Shown piece after piece: positions 1 to 8,414 of a DNA stretch of 63,923 bases. The stretch comes from Verrucomicrobiota bacterium. GTDB lineage: Bacteria; Verrucomicrobiota; Verrucomicrobiia; Limisphaerales; Fontisphaeraceae. The stretch spans positions 1 through 63,923 of the forward strand of contig JBAXGN010000013.1 of NCBI GenBank assembly GCA_037139415.1, read 5' to 3'. A program made the position numbers and the translations under genes. Below the pieces are notes generated by a model that worked only from the letters and a program-made list of their open reading frames with translations, did no database searches and had not been told where the DNA came from. The first letter of the stretch is position 1. Each line of letters starts with the position of its first letter.

Positions 1-117
1 CAAAACAACAAAAAACAAAACAAAAAAACATTTACACAATTATATTTACAAAACCACCAGCCTATGAATGGCCTTTTTTTCTTTTCTGCGGGTCAGTTGG
101 CTCGGAATGAATAATCA

Positions 118-876
118 TTGCCGGGGATGCCGAACACCCAGGCATTAGAACGCCCCAAGGCATCGGTGACGTTGGGCAACACTTGGCTATTCGGTCGGGG
201 CATAAACTGGAATGGTCAGCATGGTCCCCATTTTTTGGTTCCTGGCGGTCGAACTTGCAAGTCATTGTTCGAGTTTGACCCCTTTTACTATCTGGCCATT
301 GGCGCGTTTGCAGGGCTGCGGAGCGCGGAAATCGAGCGGCTGGACTGGGCCGAGGTTCACCTGGCCGACCGCTTCATTGAAGTGAAGGCCGCCAAGGCCA
401 AGACCGCTAGTCGCCGGCTGGTCCCGATCTCCGACAACCTGGCGCAGTGGCTGGCCCCGTACGCCCAGGAAGCCGGACGCGTGGCGCCCGCTGACAACAT
501 TCAGAGCAACATCATGCGCCTGGTCAAAGAAACCAACGAGGCGTTGAAGGCCGCCGCACAGACCGCCGGCAAGGACCCGGCCATGGCCAAAACCGTGAAA
601 TGGAAACAGAACGCGCTACGGCACTCCTTTATCAGCTACCGCGTGGCCGAGGTTCAGGACGTGCCCAAAGTGGCGTTGGAAGCCGGTAACAGCCCGGCCA
701 TCATCTTCCAGCACTACCGCGAGCTGGTGCGGCCCGCAGAGGCCAAAGCGTGGTTCTCCATTGCCCCAGGCCAAGACGGGAAAATCATTTTCTTTGAGCC
801 ACCCAAGAAAGGTGCGAAGGCGGAGCCCGTGGCAGAGAAAGCAGTCCCGGCGGCGGCGGCCGCTCAGGGGGCTTAG
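118..876 (+). CDS. Tyrosine recombinase, N-terminally truncated, fused to repeat sequence
   Basis: The catalytic half of a phage/integron-type tyrosine recombinase. Recognisable homology starts only near base 283 (segment FYYLAIGAFAGLRSAEIERL, containing the box I Arg) and runs through NALRHSFISYR (box II Arg) to FQHYREL with the nucleophilic Tyr. The usual box II His (HxLR) is Asn here, and the second His position is Asn in AGNSP; I recall this variant from other verrucomicrobial recombinases. The N-terminal DNA-binding (SAM-like) domain is missing: the first ~55 codons translate an RHS scrap and repeat R1, so the open frame is a chance fusion. The C-terminus ends in a Lys/Ala-rich tail. Most likely a decayed recombinase left by a mobile element; activity is doubtful. 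Family assignment is confident, start and function are not. Confidence 0.75.
   Translation: MPGMPNTQALERPKASVTLGNTWLFGRGINWNGQHGPHFLVPGGRTCKSLFEFDPFYYLAIGAFAGLRSAEIERLDWAEVHLADRFIEVKAAKAKTASRRLVPISDNLAQWLAPYAQEAGRVAPADNIQSNIMRLVKETNEALKAAAQTAGKDPAMAKTVKWKQNALRHSFISYRVAEVQDVPKVALEAGNSPAIIFQHYRELVRPAEAKAWFSIAPGQDGKIIFFEPPKKGAKAEPVAEKAVPAAAAAQGA
134..178 (-). pseudogene. RHS core scrap
   Basis: About 41 bases are identical to bases 10940-10980 inside the RHS core of copy A (and the same place in copy B), encoding on the minus strand part of a YD-repeat segment (NVTDALGRSNAWV). It lies immediately left of repeat R1 and is not part of any intact gene. Confidence 0.75.
191..278. repeat. Repeat R1, copy a
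   Basis: An ~85-base repeat also found at 7915-7996 and 13710-13793. It contains the conserved words GGCATAAACTGGAATGGT and AAGTCATTG. The other two copies sit at the 3' end of each RHS-tip immunity gene; this one sits between an RHS scrap and the truncated recombinase. Confidence 0.85.
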
Positions 877-1418
877 AAAAAAGCGGACGCCAAAAGACGG
901 TCGGTTACCCGGAAAGATTCGCCCAGGAGGCGCTGGTGTTCCTTTCGCCAGGCTTTTCCGCATTTCCCGCCGATTCTGCTCATTGGAAATGGGTGCTTGC
1001 CCCGTATCTACATCGGCGTAAACTCTCGGCCATGCGCACAACCTGTGTGATATTTGATGGCGAGCCAAACGCAATGCTTCCTTACCGCAAGGCGACAAGT
1101 GAAAGCATCCAATGTGCCAAAAAGTTAATTCCTATCAATTCAATAGCAAGCAAGGTAGGGCGCGGTGTCGCCACTGCGCCGGGGCCAAGGCGGAGAAAAA
1201 CCCCAACGGGGTTTCGTCCCAAAGCCCACCAGTGGTCCGCAGGGCTGAAAGCCCGTCATGTGATAGCCCGGGCAGAAGGCCCGGGTTATCGTTCCCCAAA
1301 GCCACCCCAGTCCTGTAAGCGGCGCCACACTCCTTGCTCTCAATTATCAACCCTCAACTCTCAATTACTGGCAACTTGATTAGTTGAATACCTCGGGACA
1401 AAGCCGTATGTTTGCCAC
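877..1418. other. Gene-free stretch with palindromic repeat unit
   Basis: No convincing gene. Bases ~1195-1300 form a compact unit of short inverted repeats: CCCCAACGGGG, GGGCTGAAAGCCC and AGCCCGGGCAGAAGGCCCGGGTT. This style of GC-rich multi-hairpin intergenic repeat is common in planctomycete and verrucomicrobial genomes. The short open frames here cross the palindromes and lack family resemblance. Confidence 0.6.
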
Positions 1419-2501
1419 ATGAAAATTGAGTTGGGCGTTTTATTTGGATTTACCCTACTGCTTCTGAGGTGGAGCATGGCTCCTCTCTCGGCAGGCGAAG
1501 TTGTGGTATGGAGTGGAACGGGTGGCTCAATGCACGTTGCTCATGCCCAAATACCGCGCGCAGCATCCAACATTGTCGCTTTGGCAGCAGGTTCCCAACA
1601 CACTTTGGCTCTACGGGATGATGGGCGCGTCTTCGCATGGGGAAGGAATTCTGATGGGCAATGCGCCGTGCCCGCCGGTTTGAGCAACGTCGTCGCCCTT
1701 GCAGGGGGAGATTGCGCCAGTTATGCACTGCTAGCCGATGGCACTGTGACAGCATGGGGAACATTCGCCTTGCCCCCCGGGCTAACTGGAGTGCGCGCCA
1801 TCAGCTGCGGATCCACGTTAAACGCAGCTGTTTTGAGCAACGGCACCGTTGTCTGCTGGGATCACATAAGTGGTGAACCATTTGCTGAGGCGCTATCTGA
1901 TGTCACGAATGCGGTGGCGGTGGCAGCTGGGCTTTGCCATGTGATCGCTCTTAAAGATGACGGTACAGTGACGGCATGGGGCTGGGCGTACGCCCCCGTG
2001 ATGGCTGTCCCTCAAAATCTTGCTGGGGTTAAGGCCATAGCAGTGGGGCAGAACCACTCGGTGGCGTTATTGAGTAATGGCACCGTTCGGGCCTGGGGGA
2101 TTGCTTTCGGCGGCCCGACTAACATCCCACCGGGATTGAGCAATGTAGTTGGAATCTCGGCACGATCAGGGCATTCCCTGGCTCTGACATCTGAGGGAAA
2201 ATTAGTGGCCTGGGGTAACAGTTGCTCTGGAAAGGACCGGATTCCGCCTAGCCTGGAAAAAGTTTCACTCATCGCTGCAGGGGATAGCCATTTTGCAACT
2301 GTCGCGATGGTGAGTCCAGCACTGTCAGCAGAACAAAATTACGATGGTGCGACGCTGTGTTGGCCCAACATGCGTTTGAGGTATGTACTTGAGCAGGCGT
2401 CGTCGCTTACCAAGACGAACTGGCTTACCATCACAAACCTCTCGCCGCAGTATCTGCCGGTTTCAGGGAGTGTGGGTTTTTTCAGGCTCCGGGTGCCGTA
2501 G
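1419..2501 (+). CDS. Exported RCC1-like beta-propeller protein
   Basis: A 360-residue protein beginning with a signal peptide (hydrophobic run FGFTLLLLRW, then APLSAG). The body is at least six RCC1-type blades, each with the signature of an 'I/VALAAGxxHTLAL-x-DGxVxAWG' unit spaced about 38-50 residues apart. The last ~60 residues depart from the propeller and form a short domain (YVLEQASSLTKTNW ... FFRLRVP) resembling the C-terminal ends of the two giant repeat proteins in this window (39210 and 62216). That suggests a shared surface or secretion-related C-terminal module. The specific ligand is unknown. No operon partner is evident; the next gene downstream is a remnant. Confidence 0.8.
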   Translation: MKIELGVLFGFTLLLLRWSMAPLSAGEVVVWSGTGGSMHVAHAQIPRAASNIVALAAGSQHTLALRDDGRVFAWGRNSDGQCAVPAGLSNVVALAGGDCASYALLADGTVTAWGTFALPPGLTGVRAISCGSTLNAAVLSNGTVVCWDHISGEPFAEALSDVTNAVAVAAGLCHVIALKDDGTVTAWGWAYAPVMAVPQNLAGVKAIAVGQNHSVALLSNGTVRAWGIAFGGPTNIPPGLSNVVGISARSGHSLALTSEGKLVAWGNSCSGKDRIPPSLEKVSLIAAGDSHFATVAMVSPALSAEQNYDGATLCWPNMRLRYVLEQASSLTKTNWLTITNLSPQYLPVSGSVGFFRLRVP

Positions 2502-2576
2502 AGCATAGAAGTCGAAAAGCTCCCGCCACTTGTTTGGACTGTAATTGTGTTTTATTACCCCCCCCTTTCCCGAGCC

Positions 2577-2855
2577 CGCCGCCGCGCCAGTATGTGAGCG
2601 GTGAGACGCACCGCTACCTGGGGCGGCAATACCGGCTGAAGGTGGTGGAAGCCGGGGCGGCAGAGGTGAAAATGCGGGGCCGATTCATCTGGGTACAACT
2701 ACCGCAGAAGGGGGACACGGCGCAGCGGGGTGTGGCTGAACCCGGAGCTGGTGAAGACACCGGCGGCTTGCATGGACTATGCGGTCACCCACGAGTTATG
2801 CCATGCGGTGCATGGCCAATGGAAAAGGCCGCCCAAGCGGTGGAGTCACCCAGCG
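2577..2855 (+). pseudogene. YgjP/SprT-like metallopeptidase remnant, frameshifted
   Basis: Two frames together recreate the C-terminal part of a YgjP-type (DUF45) zinc metallopeptidase. The first frame gives YLGRQYRLKVVEA and GRFIWVQLP; from about base 2736 the next frame gives WLNPELVKTPAACMDYAVTH and the zinc motif HELCH (bases 2790-2804), then GQWKRPPKRW. The N-terminus and the distal C-terminal metal ligand region are missing. The frame switch and truncation make it non-functional. Confidence 0.75.
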
Positions 2856-2874
2856 CCCAGGCAGCCTAAGTCCC

Positions 2875-2915
2875 CTACGGCCTCACCGCCGCCTTGATCG
2901 CCGCACCCACCAGTG
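2875..2915 (-). pseudogene. 3' scrap of a small-lipoprotein gene
   Basis: On the minus strand this reads LVGAAIKAAVRP followed by TAG, nearly the same as the C-terminus (VVGAAVKAAVRP, stop) of the lipoprotein gene at 4170-4481. Only the last dozen codons survive. Confidence 0.7.
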
Positions 2916-2951
2916 ATTACCGGCGGGGATGATAAAGATCCAAAGCCAACC

Positions 2952-3578
2952 TCACTTCCGGCGGCGGTACTGCCAGAGCATTCCCAGCCCGCCCAGAGCG
3001 GCCAAGGCCAGCGGCGAGGGCTCCGGTACAGCCGAAACGGAGACCTGCATGAGAAAACATTCATTAGAATAGGGATAGATACCATCATGGTACAGGGTGT
3101 GGTTAGCTGCCACACCCGTGCCATCAAAACCTGACGTCGATCCCCAAAAAATATAGCCATCGTTTGTGGTCGAGATTGTGATCCAATACTTGGTACTTGC
3201 TGCCAGTGTCGGTTGGTTGAGAGCCAAACTGACGTCGTATAGGTTGAAGGCGCTGTTATGGGTGAGCGAGCCCGTCGCGATCGTTCCCAGCAAGGCTCCG
3301 GGGGCACCTGAGTTATCCGAGAAAAGCTGAGCTGTGTAGGTGGCGACTGAAAAGGCTTCGTAGTAGAAATTTAGCTTAAGGCCACTGATCACGCCCGCTT
3401 CGCTGTCGCTCGTGAACAACTGGGAAGCGGAACCGAATGAACTGATCTCCCAATCATCATCTTGGTTGTTGCCTGTGCTGTCAAAGACGACGGCGGCGTT
3501 CGCAGAGAAGGTGAAGAGCGTCGGCGCGAGCATTAGTGCCGCCGACCATGGTTTTAATGTTTTAAATTTTAGTTTCAT
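2952..3578 (-). CDS. PEP-CTERM sorting-domain protein
   Basis: A 208-residue exported protein. Residues 1-28 are a signal peptide (MKLKFKTLKPWSAALMLAPT ... SANA). The mature part is beta-rich and resembles choice-of-anchor domains seen in PEP-CTERM proteins (KLNFYYEAFSVATYTAQLFS, TLAASTKYWITIST). The C-terminus has the tripartite sorting signal: VPEPSP, a hydrophobic helix (LALAALGGLGMLW) and a basic tail (QYRRRK). In known systems an exosortase cleaves after this motif; no exosortase gene is in the window. A long structured-looking leader lies upstream (see 3590-3930). Precise function unknown. Confidence 0.88.
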   Translation of the reverse strand: MKLKFKTLKPWSAALMLAPTLFTFSANAAVVFDSTGNNQDDDWEISSFGSASQLFTSDSEAGVISGLKLNFYYEAFSVATYTAQLFSDNSGAPGALLGTIATGSLTHNSAFNLYDVSLALNQPTLAASTKYWITISTTNDGYIFWGSTSGFDGTGVAANHTLYHDGIYPYSNECFLMQVSVSAVPEPSPLALAALGGLGMLWQYRRRK

Positions 3579-3589
3579 ATATAATACAT

Positions 3590-3930
3590 CGGTTTATGTT
3601 TGTGCCACCCGCACCACCACCCCCGACTTAAAAATAGCAGGAGTTGAGTTTTACCTCCTGTCTCCGGACTGGCGGTGATGCGGTTCTAAACCAGTCGTTT
3701 CATGCTCACAACTAGCTTTACTTCTTGCTAACCAGCTCGGGCTGGCACCCCTGTCCTGCTTACTGGGAAAAACCATTTTCTGGCGTTCCTCGGTGTGTCC
3801 GGAAATCTTGCCGAAAGACCCGCATCGGGGAAACTTCTGGGCCCCGGACTGCGCCGCTGCGCCGAGTTATTCGGCACATCTTCACTGTCCCGCTATTCTA
3901 GGAGCCAAGCTACGCAGCCACACTAATGCA
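3590..3930 (-). promoter_or_regulatory. Possible structured 5' leader of the PEP-CTERM gene
   Basis: This ~340-base stretch contains no gene but several inverted repeats: a closing stem GTCCGG/CCGGAC spanning 3799-3851, a GCCGA/TCGGC hairpin near 3873-3888, and CCAGC/GCTGG near 3730-3745. Read on the minus strand it would be a multi-hairpin leader of the gene at 2952-3578. It does not match a riboswitch consensus I recognise. No folding was computed. Confidence 0.35.
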
Positions 3931-3961
3931 GCCAGCGCGGATGACAATAGCTAAAACTAAC

Positions 3962-3986
3962 TAAAAACTACCTTTTATAAGGTAGT
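3962..3986 (-). terminator. Possible intrinsic terminator
   Basis: A perfect 8-base inverted repeat ACTACCTT/AAGGTAGT with a 4-base loop is followed on the minus strand by five T residues. It could end transcription from the lipoprotein gene at 4170-4481, although it lies ~180 bases beyond that stop and the stem is only moderately GC-rich. Confidence 0.45.
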
Positions 3987-4169
3987 CTCAAGAGAGGCGG
4001 GCGGCGAAAATAAACGATAATAATGACCGTAAACTCCTGCCCCCAACCTTCTATTTTCTTCGGTCTGGTTTTTCTGCAAAAGGAATTGGATTCCAATCTT
4101 TTTGCCAGCTAATTTTTTTGCCATGTCCGGTCCCATTTTCCTGCAAAAGTTCTTTCAGCGTTCGCGCCG

Positions 4170-4481
4170 TTACGGCCTCACCGCCGCTTTGACCGCCGCG
4201 CCCACCACCGATTCCACCAGGGCATTCAGGTTGGTCCGGGCGTTGGCTTCGAGTTCGAGGTTCCCGACGCTGTCCCCCTGGGTCTTGTCGGTCTGGCTGG
4301 CCTTCCAGCTTGCCAGACTCGACTTGCCCGCAAAGAACGTCGAGGCCGTGGCGTGCGTGGTGATCTCCCTGGCTGGCTGTCCCTCTTCATAGCTCAAATC
4401 CGTTTGCGTGGTGCTGAATCGCGCGCACCCAGCCGCCAGCATCAGCGCCGCAGCCTCCATTATTCCAATCATTCGTTTCAT
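4170..4481 (-). CDS. Small exported lipoprotein
   Basis: Starting at the ATG at 4481 the product is 103 residues: a lipoprotein signal (MKRMIGIMEAAALMLAAGC) with lipobox LAAGC, then a hydrophilic stretch rich in Thr/Ser and a C-terminal helix (NLNALVESVVGAAVKAAVRP). The open frame reaches 13 codons further upstream, but the chosen Met places the signal at the N-terminus. Similar small lipoproteins occur in prophage-like contexts of related bacteria (recollection, not searched). A 3' scrap of a second copy lies at 2875-2915. Function unknown. Confidence 0.7.
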   Translation of the reverse strand: MKRMIGIMEAAALMLAAGCARFSTTQTDLSYEEGQPAREITTHATASTFFAGKSSLASWKASQTDKTQGDSVGNLELEANARTNLNALVESVVGAAVKAAVRP

Positions 4482-4783
4482 GCTTCTGCCTTTCGTTTCT
4501 GTTTTGCCATCAACTAACAACTTTAACTAAAGAAGATATGAGCCAGGGAGTTGGTGTGGCAGGAATCTGGAATATGAACAAACCCCGCCGAGAGAAAAAC
4601 GAACCATACTATGAATGAACCCGTTACGAACGGTATGAGGACGTGGACCCGATGCCCGATTACGAGAATGTTATCAGTTCAGTTATTAGTGACTTTGCTG
4701 TCTCACACCCCGCTTGACTTTCATTCAGAATGTTTCACTCTCAAGTTAAAATTCTGAATGAAAAACGAAATACAATAAACAAG
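4482..4783. other. Intergenic stretch with repeat R2 copy a
   Basis: Bases 4525-4605 are a copy of repeat R2, also at 7825-7911 and, more degraded, at 24929-25013. Shared words include AGGAATCTGGAAT and GAGAAAAACGAACC. The remainder upstream of the GH2 gene shows no clear promoter. Confidence 0.65.
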
Positions 4784-7198
4784 ATGAATAAGCGAATCGT
4801 GACTGCCGTGGTGTGGTTGGGCCTTTTTGCGGGAAGTGGGTATATTCATGCGGAAAGTGCAAGGTCCAAGGATTTGTTTGATTACGATTGGCGATTTGCC
4901 AGCGGCGATGTGGCGGGTGCGGAGGCACCTGCGTTTGACGACGCGGCGTGGCGGCGAGTGGACCTGCCGCATGATTTCAGCATCGAAGGCCCCTTTACTG
5001 CCAAAGATATCAAGGGCGCACCCATGAATGGCTATCGTCCCCTTGGAATCGGCTGGTACCGCAAGTCCTTTGTCACCCCGCCCAATCTGGCGGGCCGCCG
5101 GATGTGGCTGGAGTTTGAGGGTGTGTATTGTGTCGCCAAGGTCTGGGTCAACGGCCAACTGCTCACCGAGCATCGCAATGGTTACCTGGGCTTCGCCTGC
5201 GATCTGACGCCCTTCCTCAACCCTGCGGGACAGCCGAATATTCTGGCGGTGTCGGCTGATAACAGAGCGCCCGACACCTCCCGTTGGTACACCGGAGGCG
5301 GCATCTATCGGCATGTCTGGCAGATGGTGTCGGGAGACGTCCATGTGGCACGCTACGGCACGTATGTGACCACGCCGAAGATCACGGATGCCGAGGCGCG
5401 GGTGGACGCACAGACTGAGGTTTGGAATGAGAGTGGCGCGGATATGCCAGTTGTATTGACCAGCGAGGTCTTGGATCCGTCAGGCAAGGCTGTCGCAAGC
5501 GCGAAGACCGAACTATCCGCACCCAAAGGCGGCCGAGTTGTCTTCAATCAGCAGTTCGCCGTTCCACAACCGCAGCGGTGGGATTTGGAGACGCCGCGCC
5601 TGTATCGGTTGGTTTCGCGCGTGCGTTCCGGCGGCCAAGAGACCGATGTCTATGCAACCACGTTCGGCATTCGTGAAATCCGCATCACGCCAGATGGGTT
5701 TTTCCTGAACGGTCGGCGGCAGTTTCTCAAAGGGTTCTGCATCCACCACGACAACGGTTGTCTGGGCGCGTCCGCGTTCGACCGCGCGATTGAGCGTCGT
5801 TTGGAAATCATAAAGGAAATCGGCTGCAATGCCGTGCGGCTTAGCCACAATCCGCACGCCACCGCGATGCTTGACTTCTGCGACCGCATGGGACTGCTCG
5901 TGTATGACGAGGCCTTCGACAAGTGGAACGATCAGTTTTACGCCGGCAGTGGGCTCTGGGGGAAGTTCTGGGAAAAGGATCTAACCGACTTCGTGCGGCG
6001 CGACCGCAATCATCCAAGCGTCTTCATCTGGAGCGTCGGCAATGAGGTGTGGGACGGCATGAAGGCTCCGGACTATGGCGTGAATCAGCTCAAGGCGATG
6101 ATGGAAGTGGTCCACAAACTCGAACCGTCGCGTCCGGTCACCACGGCGCTCTTTCCCATGCGCAAAGATGGTGGACGCTCCACCACCAAGGATCATCCGA
6201 ACTGGCAGAGCTACCCGCCGCACCAAATGGGGCTGGTCATGGACGTGATGAGCGCCAACTACATGGAGAACTTCTTCACCCGCGACCGCTTGCAGTACCC
6301 GGAACTCCGTTACATCGCCAGCGAGAGCAGCTCCAAAGAAGGTGGACGCCCGGCCTGGAACAGTCTGGATCGCGACCACGCTGTCGGCCTGTTTTACTGG
6401 GGCGGCATCAACTACCTCGGCGAGGCAAACAAATGGCCCAGCAAAGGCTGGACGGCAGGATTCGTTGATCGGACGGGATTCCGCCGACCGGCGAGTTGGG
6501 ACGTGCAGAGTTACTTCAGCGGCAAACCGATGGTGCACATCATGGTTCTGGACAATCGTCCCCAAGCCAGTATCATCTGGAACGAGGTCAAGACGGTTCA
6601 AAATCAATCACAGTCACATTGGAACCTGGCTGGGCAGGCTGATGTTCGTGTGGAGGTGTTTAGCAACTGCGAGGAAATAGAACTTTTTCTCAACGGCAGG
6701 AGTCTCGGTGTCAAACTTCGCGTCGGCGAACCAGGCGTGGGGCCGCGTTTGACGTGGGATGTGCCGTTTGCACCGGGAGCGTTGTTGGCCGTGGCCCGAA
6801 ATGGCGGGAAGGAAGTGGCGCGGCATGAAATCAAGACCGCAGGCGCGCCCAAGGCATTGCGGCTGACGCCGGATCGCGCGGAACTGCGGGACGACGGGCA
6901 AGACTTGTCGCACATTACAGTCGAGATCGTGGACGCGCAAGGGGTTGTGGTGCCGGACGCGAAACAGCGCATCATCTTCAAGGTTTCAGGTGCGGGTACA
7001 AACGCGGGCGTGGACAACGACGACCCGACCACCGAAGAGTTCTTCCAAGGCGATCAGCGTACGGCCTTCGGTGGCCGCGCCCTGTTGGTGGTGCGCAGCA
7101 AGCGCCAACCGGGCGAAATTGCCGTGGAAGCAACGGCTGAAGGACTGGAATCGGCGAACCTCAAACTACAAACAAAAACAGTTATTCGGACCAACTAA
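4784..7198 (+). CDS. Secreted GH2-family glycoside hydrolase (beta-galactosidase-like)
   Basis: An 804-residue protein when started at the ATG at 4784, which places a signal peptide (MNKRIVTAVVWLGLFAGSG...HAE) at the N-terminus; the open frame begins 18 codons earlier. Domain order fits GH2: jelly-roll sugar-binding domain (WRRVDLPHDF, GWYRKSF), Ig-like domain, then a TIM barrel with RDRNHPSVFIWSVGNE, where Glu421 is the expected acid/base. The expected nucleophile is Glu514 in YIASESSS. After the barrel come a DUF4982-like and a C-terminal GH2 Ig-like domain (LTPDRAELRDDGQDLSHITV). It should cleave terminal beta-galactosides or related beta-linked sugars in the periplasm or outside the cell; substrate cannot be fixed from sequence. 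Monocistronic by spacing. Confidence 0.93.
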   Translation: MNKRIVTAVVWLGLFAGSGYIHAESARSKDLFDYDWRFASGDVAGAEAPAFDDAAWRRVDLPHDFSIEGPFTAKDIKGAPMNGYRPLGIGWYRKSFVTPPNLAGRRMWLEFEGVYCVAKVWVNGQLLTEHRNGYLGFACDLTPFLNPAGQPNILAVSADNRAPDTSRWYTGGGIYRHVWQMVSGDVHVARYGTYVTTPKITDAEARVDAQTEVWNESGADMPVVLTSEVLDPSGKAVASAKTELSAPKGGRVVFNQQFAVPQPQRWDLETPRLYRLVSRVRSGGQETDVYATTFGIREIRITPDGFFLNGRRQFLKGFCIHHDNGCLGASAFDRAIERRLEIIKEIGCNAVRLSHNPHATAMLDFCDRMGLLVYDEAFDKWNDQFYAGSGLWGKFWEKDLTDFVRRDRNHPSVFIWSVGNEVWDGMKAPDYGVNQLKAMMEVVHKLEPSRPVTTALFPMRKDGGRSTTKDHPNWQSYPPHQMGLVMDVMSANYMENFFTRDRLQYPELRYIASESSSKEGGRPAWNSLDRDHAVGLFYWGGINYLGEANKWPSKGWTAGFVDRTGFRRPASWDVQSYFSGKPMVHIMVLDNRPQASIIWNEVKTVQNQSQSHWNLAGQADVRVEVFSNCEEIELFLNGRSLGVKLRVGEPGVGPRLTWDVPFAPGALLAVARNGGKEVARHEIKTAGAPKALRLTPDRAELRDDGQDLSHITVEIVDAQGVVVPDAKQRIIFKVSGAGTNAGVDNDDPTTEEFFQGDQRTAFGGRALLVVRSKRQPGEIAVEATAEGLESANLKLQTKTVIRTN

Positions 7199-7283
7199 AC
7201 AATACAGTTCAGACATTAACATAGATCGACTTTTTTAGAAAAAGTTACTGATAGGACTTTCCTTTTTGGCACATTGGATGCTT

Positions 7284-7555
7284 TCACTTGTCGCGTTGCG
7301 GTAAGCGATTGTGCTCGATGAAGGCGCGGAGTTCCTTTTGAAACCCCGGGTGTTGAGCTACCCAAAGTGGTTCTTGGTAGAGCCAAGGTTTGGGCGCAGG
7401 TGCCAGGCGTAGAGGTTGCTGAGAATAAACGCCACAGCCACGTAGAGGGCGAGCAGGCCGGACCGGTAGAGGTGACGCAATTCGCGGGCCGGGAACGCGG
7501 GCAGCACGGCCCAGATGAGACTGCCTGCAAAGGCGACAATTACCCACATTTGCAC
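7284..7555 (-). pseudogene. Broken gene for a small two-helix membrane protein
   Basis: One frame starting at 7555 encodes MQMWVIVAFAGSLIWAVLPA and a second hydrophobic helix (LLALYVAVAFILSNLYAWHL). The adjacent frame then continues with a plausible C-terminus (PLWVAQHPGFQKELRAFIEH ... QRDK, stop at 7284). Neither frame alone looks complete, so a single frameshift near 7385 is likely. The upstream side is bounded by repeat R3. No family recognised. Confidence 0.45.
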
Positions 7556-7556
7556 G

Positions 7557-7821
7557 AGATGAACGGGATGGACAGGATTGAATAAATCCGAAGCGCGAAA
7601 ATGGAAATCTGAAGGAACTTTTGCAGAAAAAGGGGGGCGGACATGGCAGAAATATTATCTGGCAAAAAAATTGGGGACAAATTCATTTTTGCAGAAATAT
7701 GAACGGGCAGAAATATGAAGAACGGAAAAGCAGAAATCGAAAGACAGGATGAACGGGATGGCCAGGATTGAATAAGACCGGAGCGCGAAAACGGAAATCA
7801 GAAGGAACTTTTGCAGAAAAA
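7557..7821. repeat. Repeat R3: direct repeat pair with related spacer
   Basis: Two ~75-base direct copies, 7557-7631 and 7747-7821 (190 bases apart), share GAACGGGATGG, CAGGATTGAATAA and GAAGGAACTTTTGCAGAAAA. The spacer contains further short words of the type GCAGAAATATGAACGGGCAG and a stretch (GACATGGCAGAAA, CTGGCAAAAAAATTGG) whose reverse complement recurs, diverged, at 4080-4150. Non-coding. Confidence 0.75.
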
Positions 7822-7824
7822 TTT

Positions 7825-7911
7825 GACTGAAGAAGATAGGAGCTTGGGAGCCAGGGAGTTGGGGTGGCAGGAATCTGGAATCTGAACACCCCGGCTAGAG
7901 AAAAACGAACC
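7825..7911. repeat. Repeat R2, copy b
   Basis: Second copy of the element at 4525-4605, the best preserved of the three, directly between R3 and R1. Confidence 0.75.
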
Positions 7912-7914
7912 TCC

Positions 7915-7996
7915 TTCGGTCGGGGCATAAACTGGAATGGTTATCATGGTCCCCATTTTTTGGTTCCTGGAGGTCGAACTTTCAAGTCATTGTTTT
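7915..7996. repeat. Repeat R1, copy b
   Basis: Overlaps the stop codon region of the putative immunity gene of RHS copy A. Very similar to copies at 191-278 and 13710-13793. R1 therefore marks the distal boundary of the tip-plus-immunity cassette. Confidence 0.85.
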
Positions 7997-8407
7997 AATG
8001 CCCCCTTTTCCGTTATCATTCCGCATCTCGCAGTAGCAGGAGATTGCTACCGGCAATTGAAGCTCATGAAGCTGAGCGATGATGGATTCTGATATTTCAA
8101 AATTACACTGTTCATCATAGATGACGTCAATTCTTAAGGTAACAATTTCAGCGCCAAATTTTTTCCAAACCGGCAAGCATTGATGCACTCTGTTTAAAAA
8201 ACCAAGCGCGCGAATTTCCAAGCTTTCATTGTCGGTTTCACATTCAAATGCTCCAAAACCAAATGGTTGAGGCTTTCCTATGTAGCGTCCGCAACGCCCA
8301 TGTTCACCAGCCTCATTTTTTTCTACGAACACGATGCCAAGTTCTTTTTCAGCCTCAGTAGGCCGGAAATTGTCACCTTGTAATGCGCATGTGAAAATAA
8401 TTTTCAT
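7982..8407 (-). CDS. Putative immunity protein for RHS tip A (DUF4279-like)
   Basis: Starting at the ATG at 8407, seven bases after the RHS stop, the product is 141 residues. It opens with a beta strand (MKIIFTCALQGDNFRPTEAE), has LGIVF, a central FGFGAFECET strand, a helix with ALGFLNRVHQCLP, and a C-terminal QLPVAISCYCEM strand. This order (strand, F-P-E..LGI, long amphipathic helix, final strand) fits DUF4279, a family often encoded next to RHS and other polymorphic toxins as immunity protein. Position directly behind an RHS C-terminal tip supports that role. The last codons run into repeat R1. The GC content is visibly lower than that of the RHS core. An upstream in-frame ATG at 8425 would overlap the RHS gene. 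Confidence 0.6.
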   Translation of the reverse strand: MKIIFTCALQGDNFRPTEAEKELGIVFVEKNEAGEHGRCGRYIGKPQPFGFGAFECETDNESLEIRALGFLNRVHQCLPVWKKFGAEIVTLRIDVIYDEQCNFEISESIIAQLHELQLPVAISCYCEMRNDNGKGGIKTMT

Positions 8408-8414
8408 AGGGGGG

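Noticed and set aside
191-278. R1 as a classical integron attC site
   Set aside because: No clear pair of inverted core sites or strong folded symmetry; only the general idea of a cassette-boundary repeat is kept.
7284-7547. 87-codon frame as an independent gene
   Set aside because: Its N-terminal half is Arg/Pro-rich out-of-frame sequence; the sensible reading is a frameshifted membrane protein starting at 7555.
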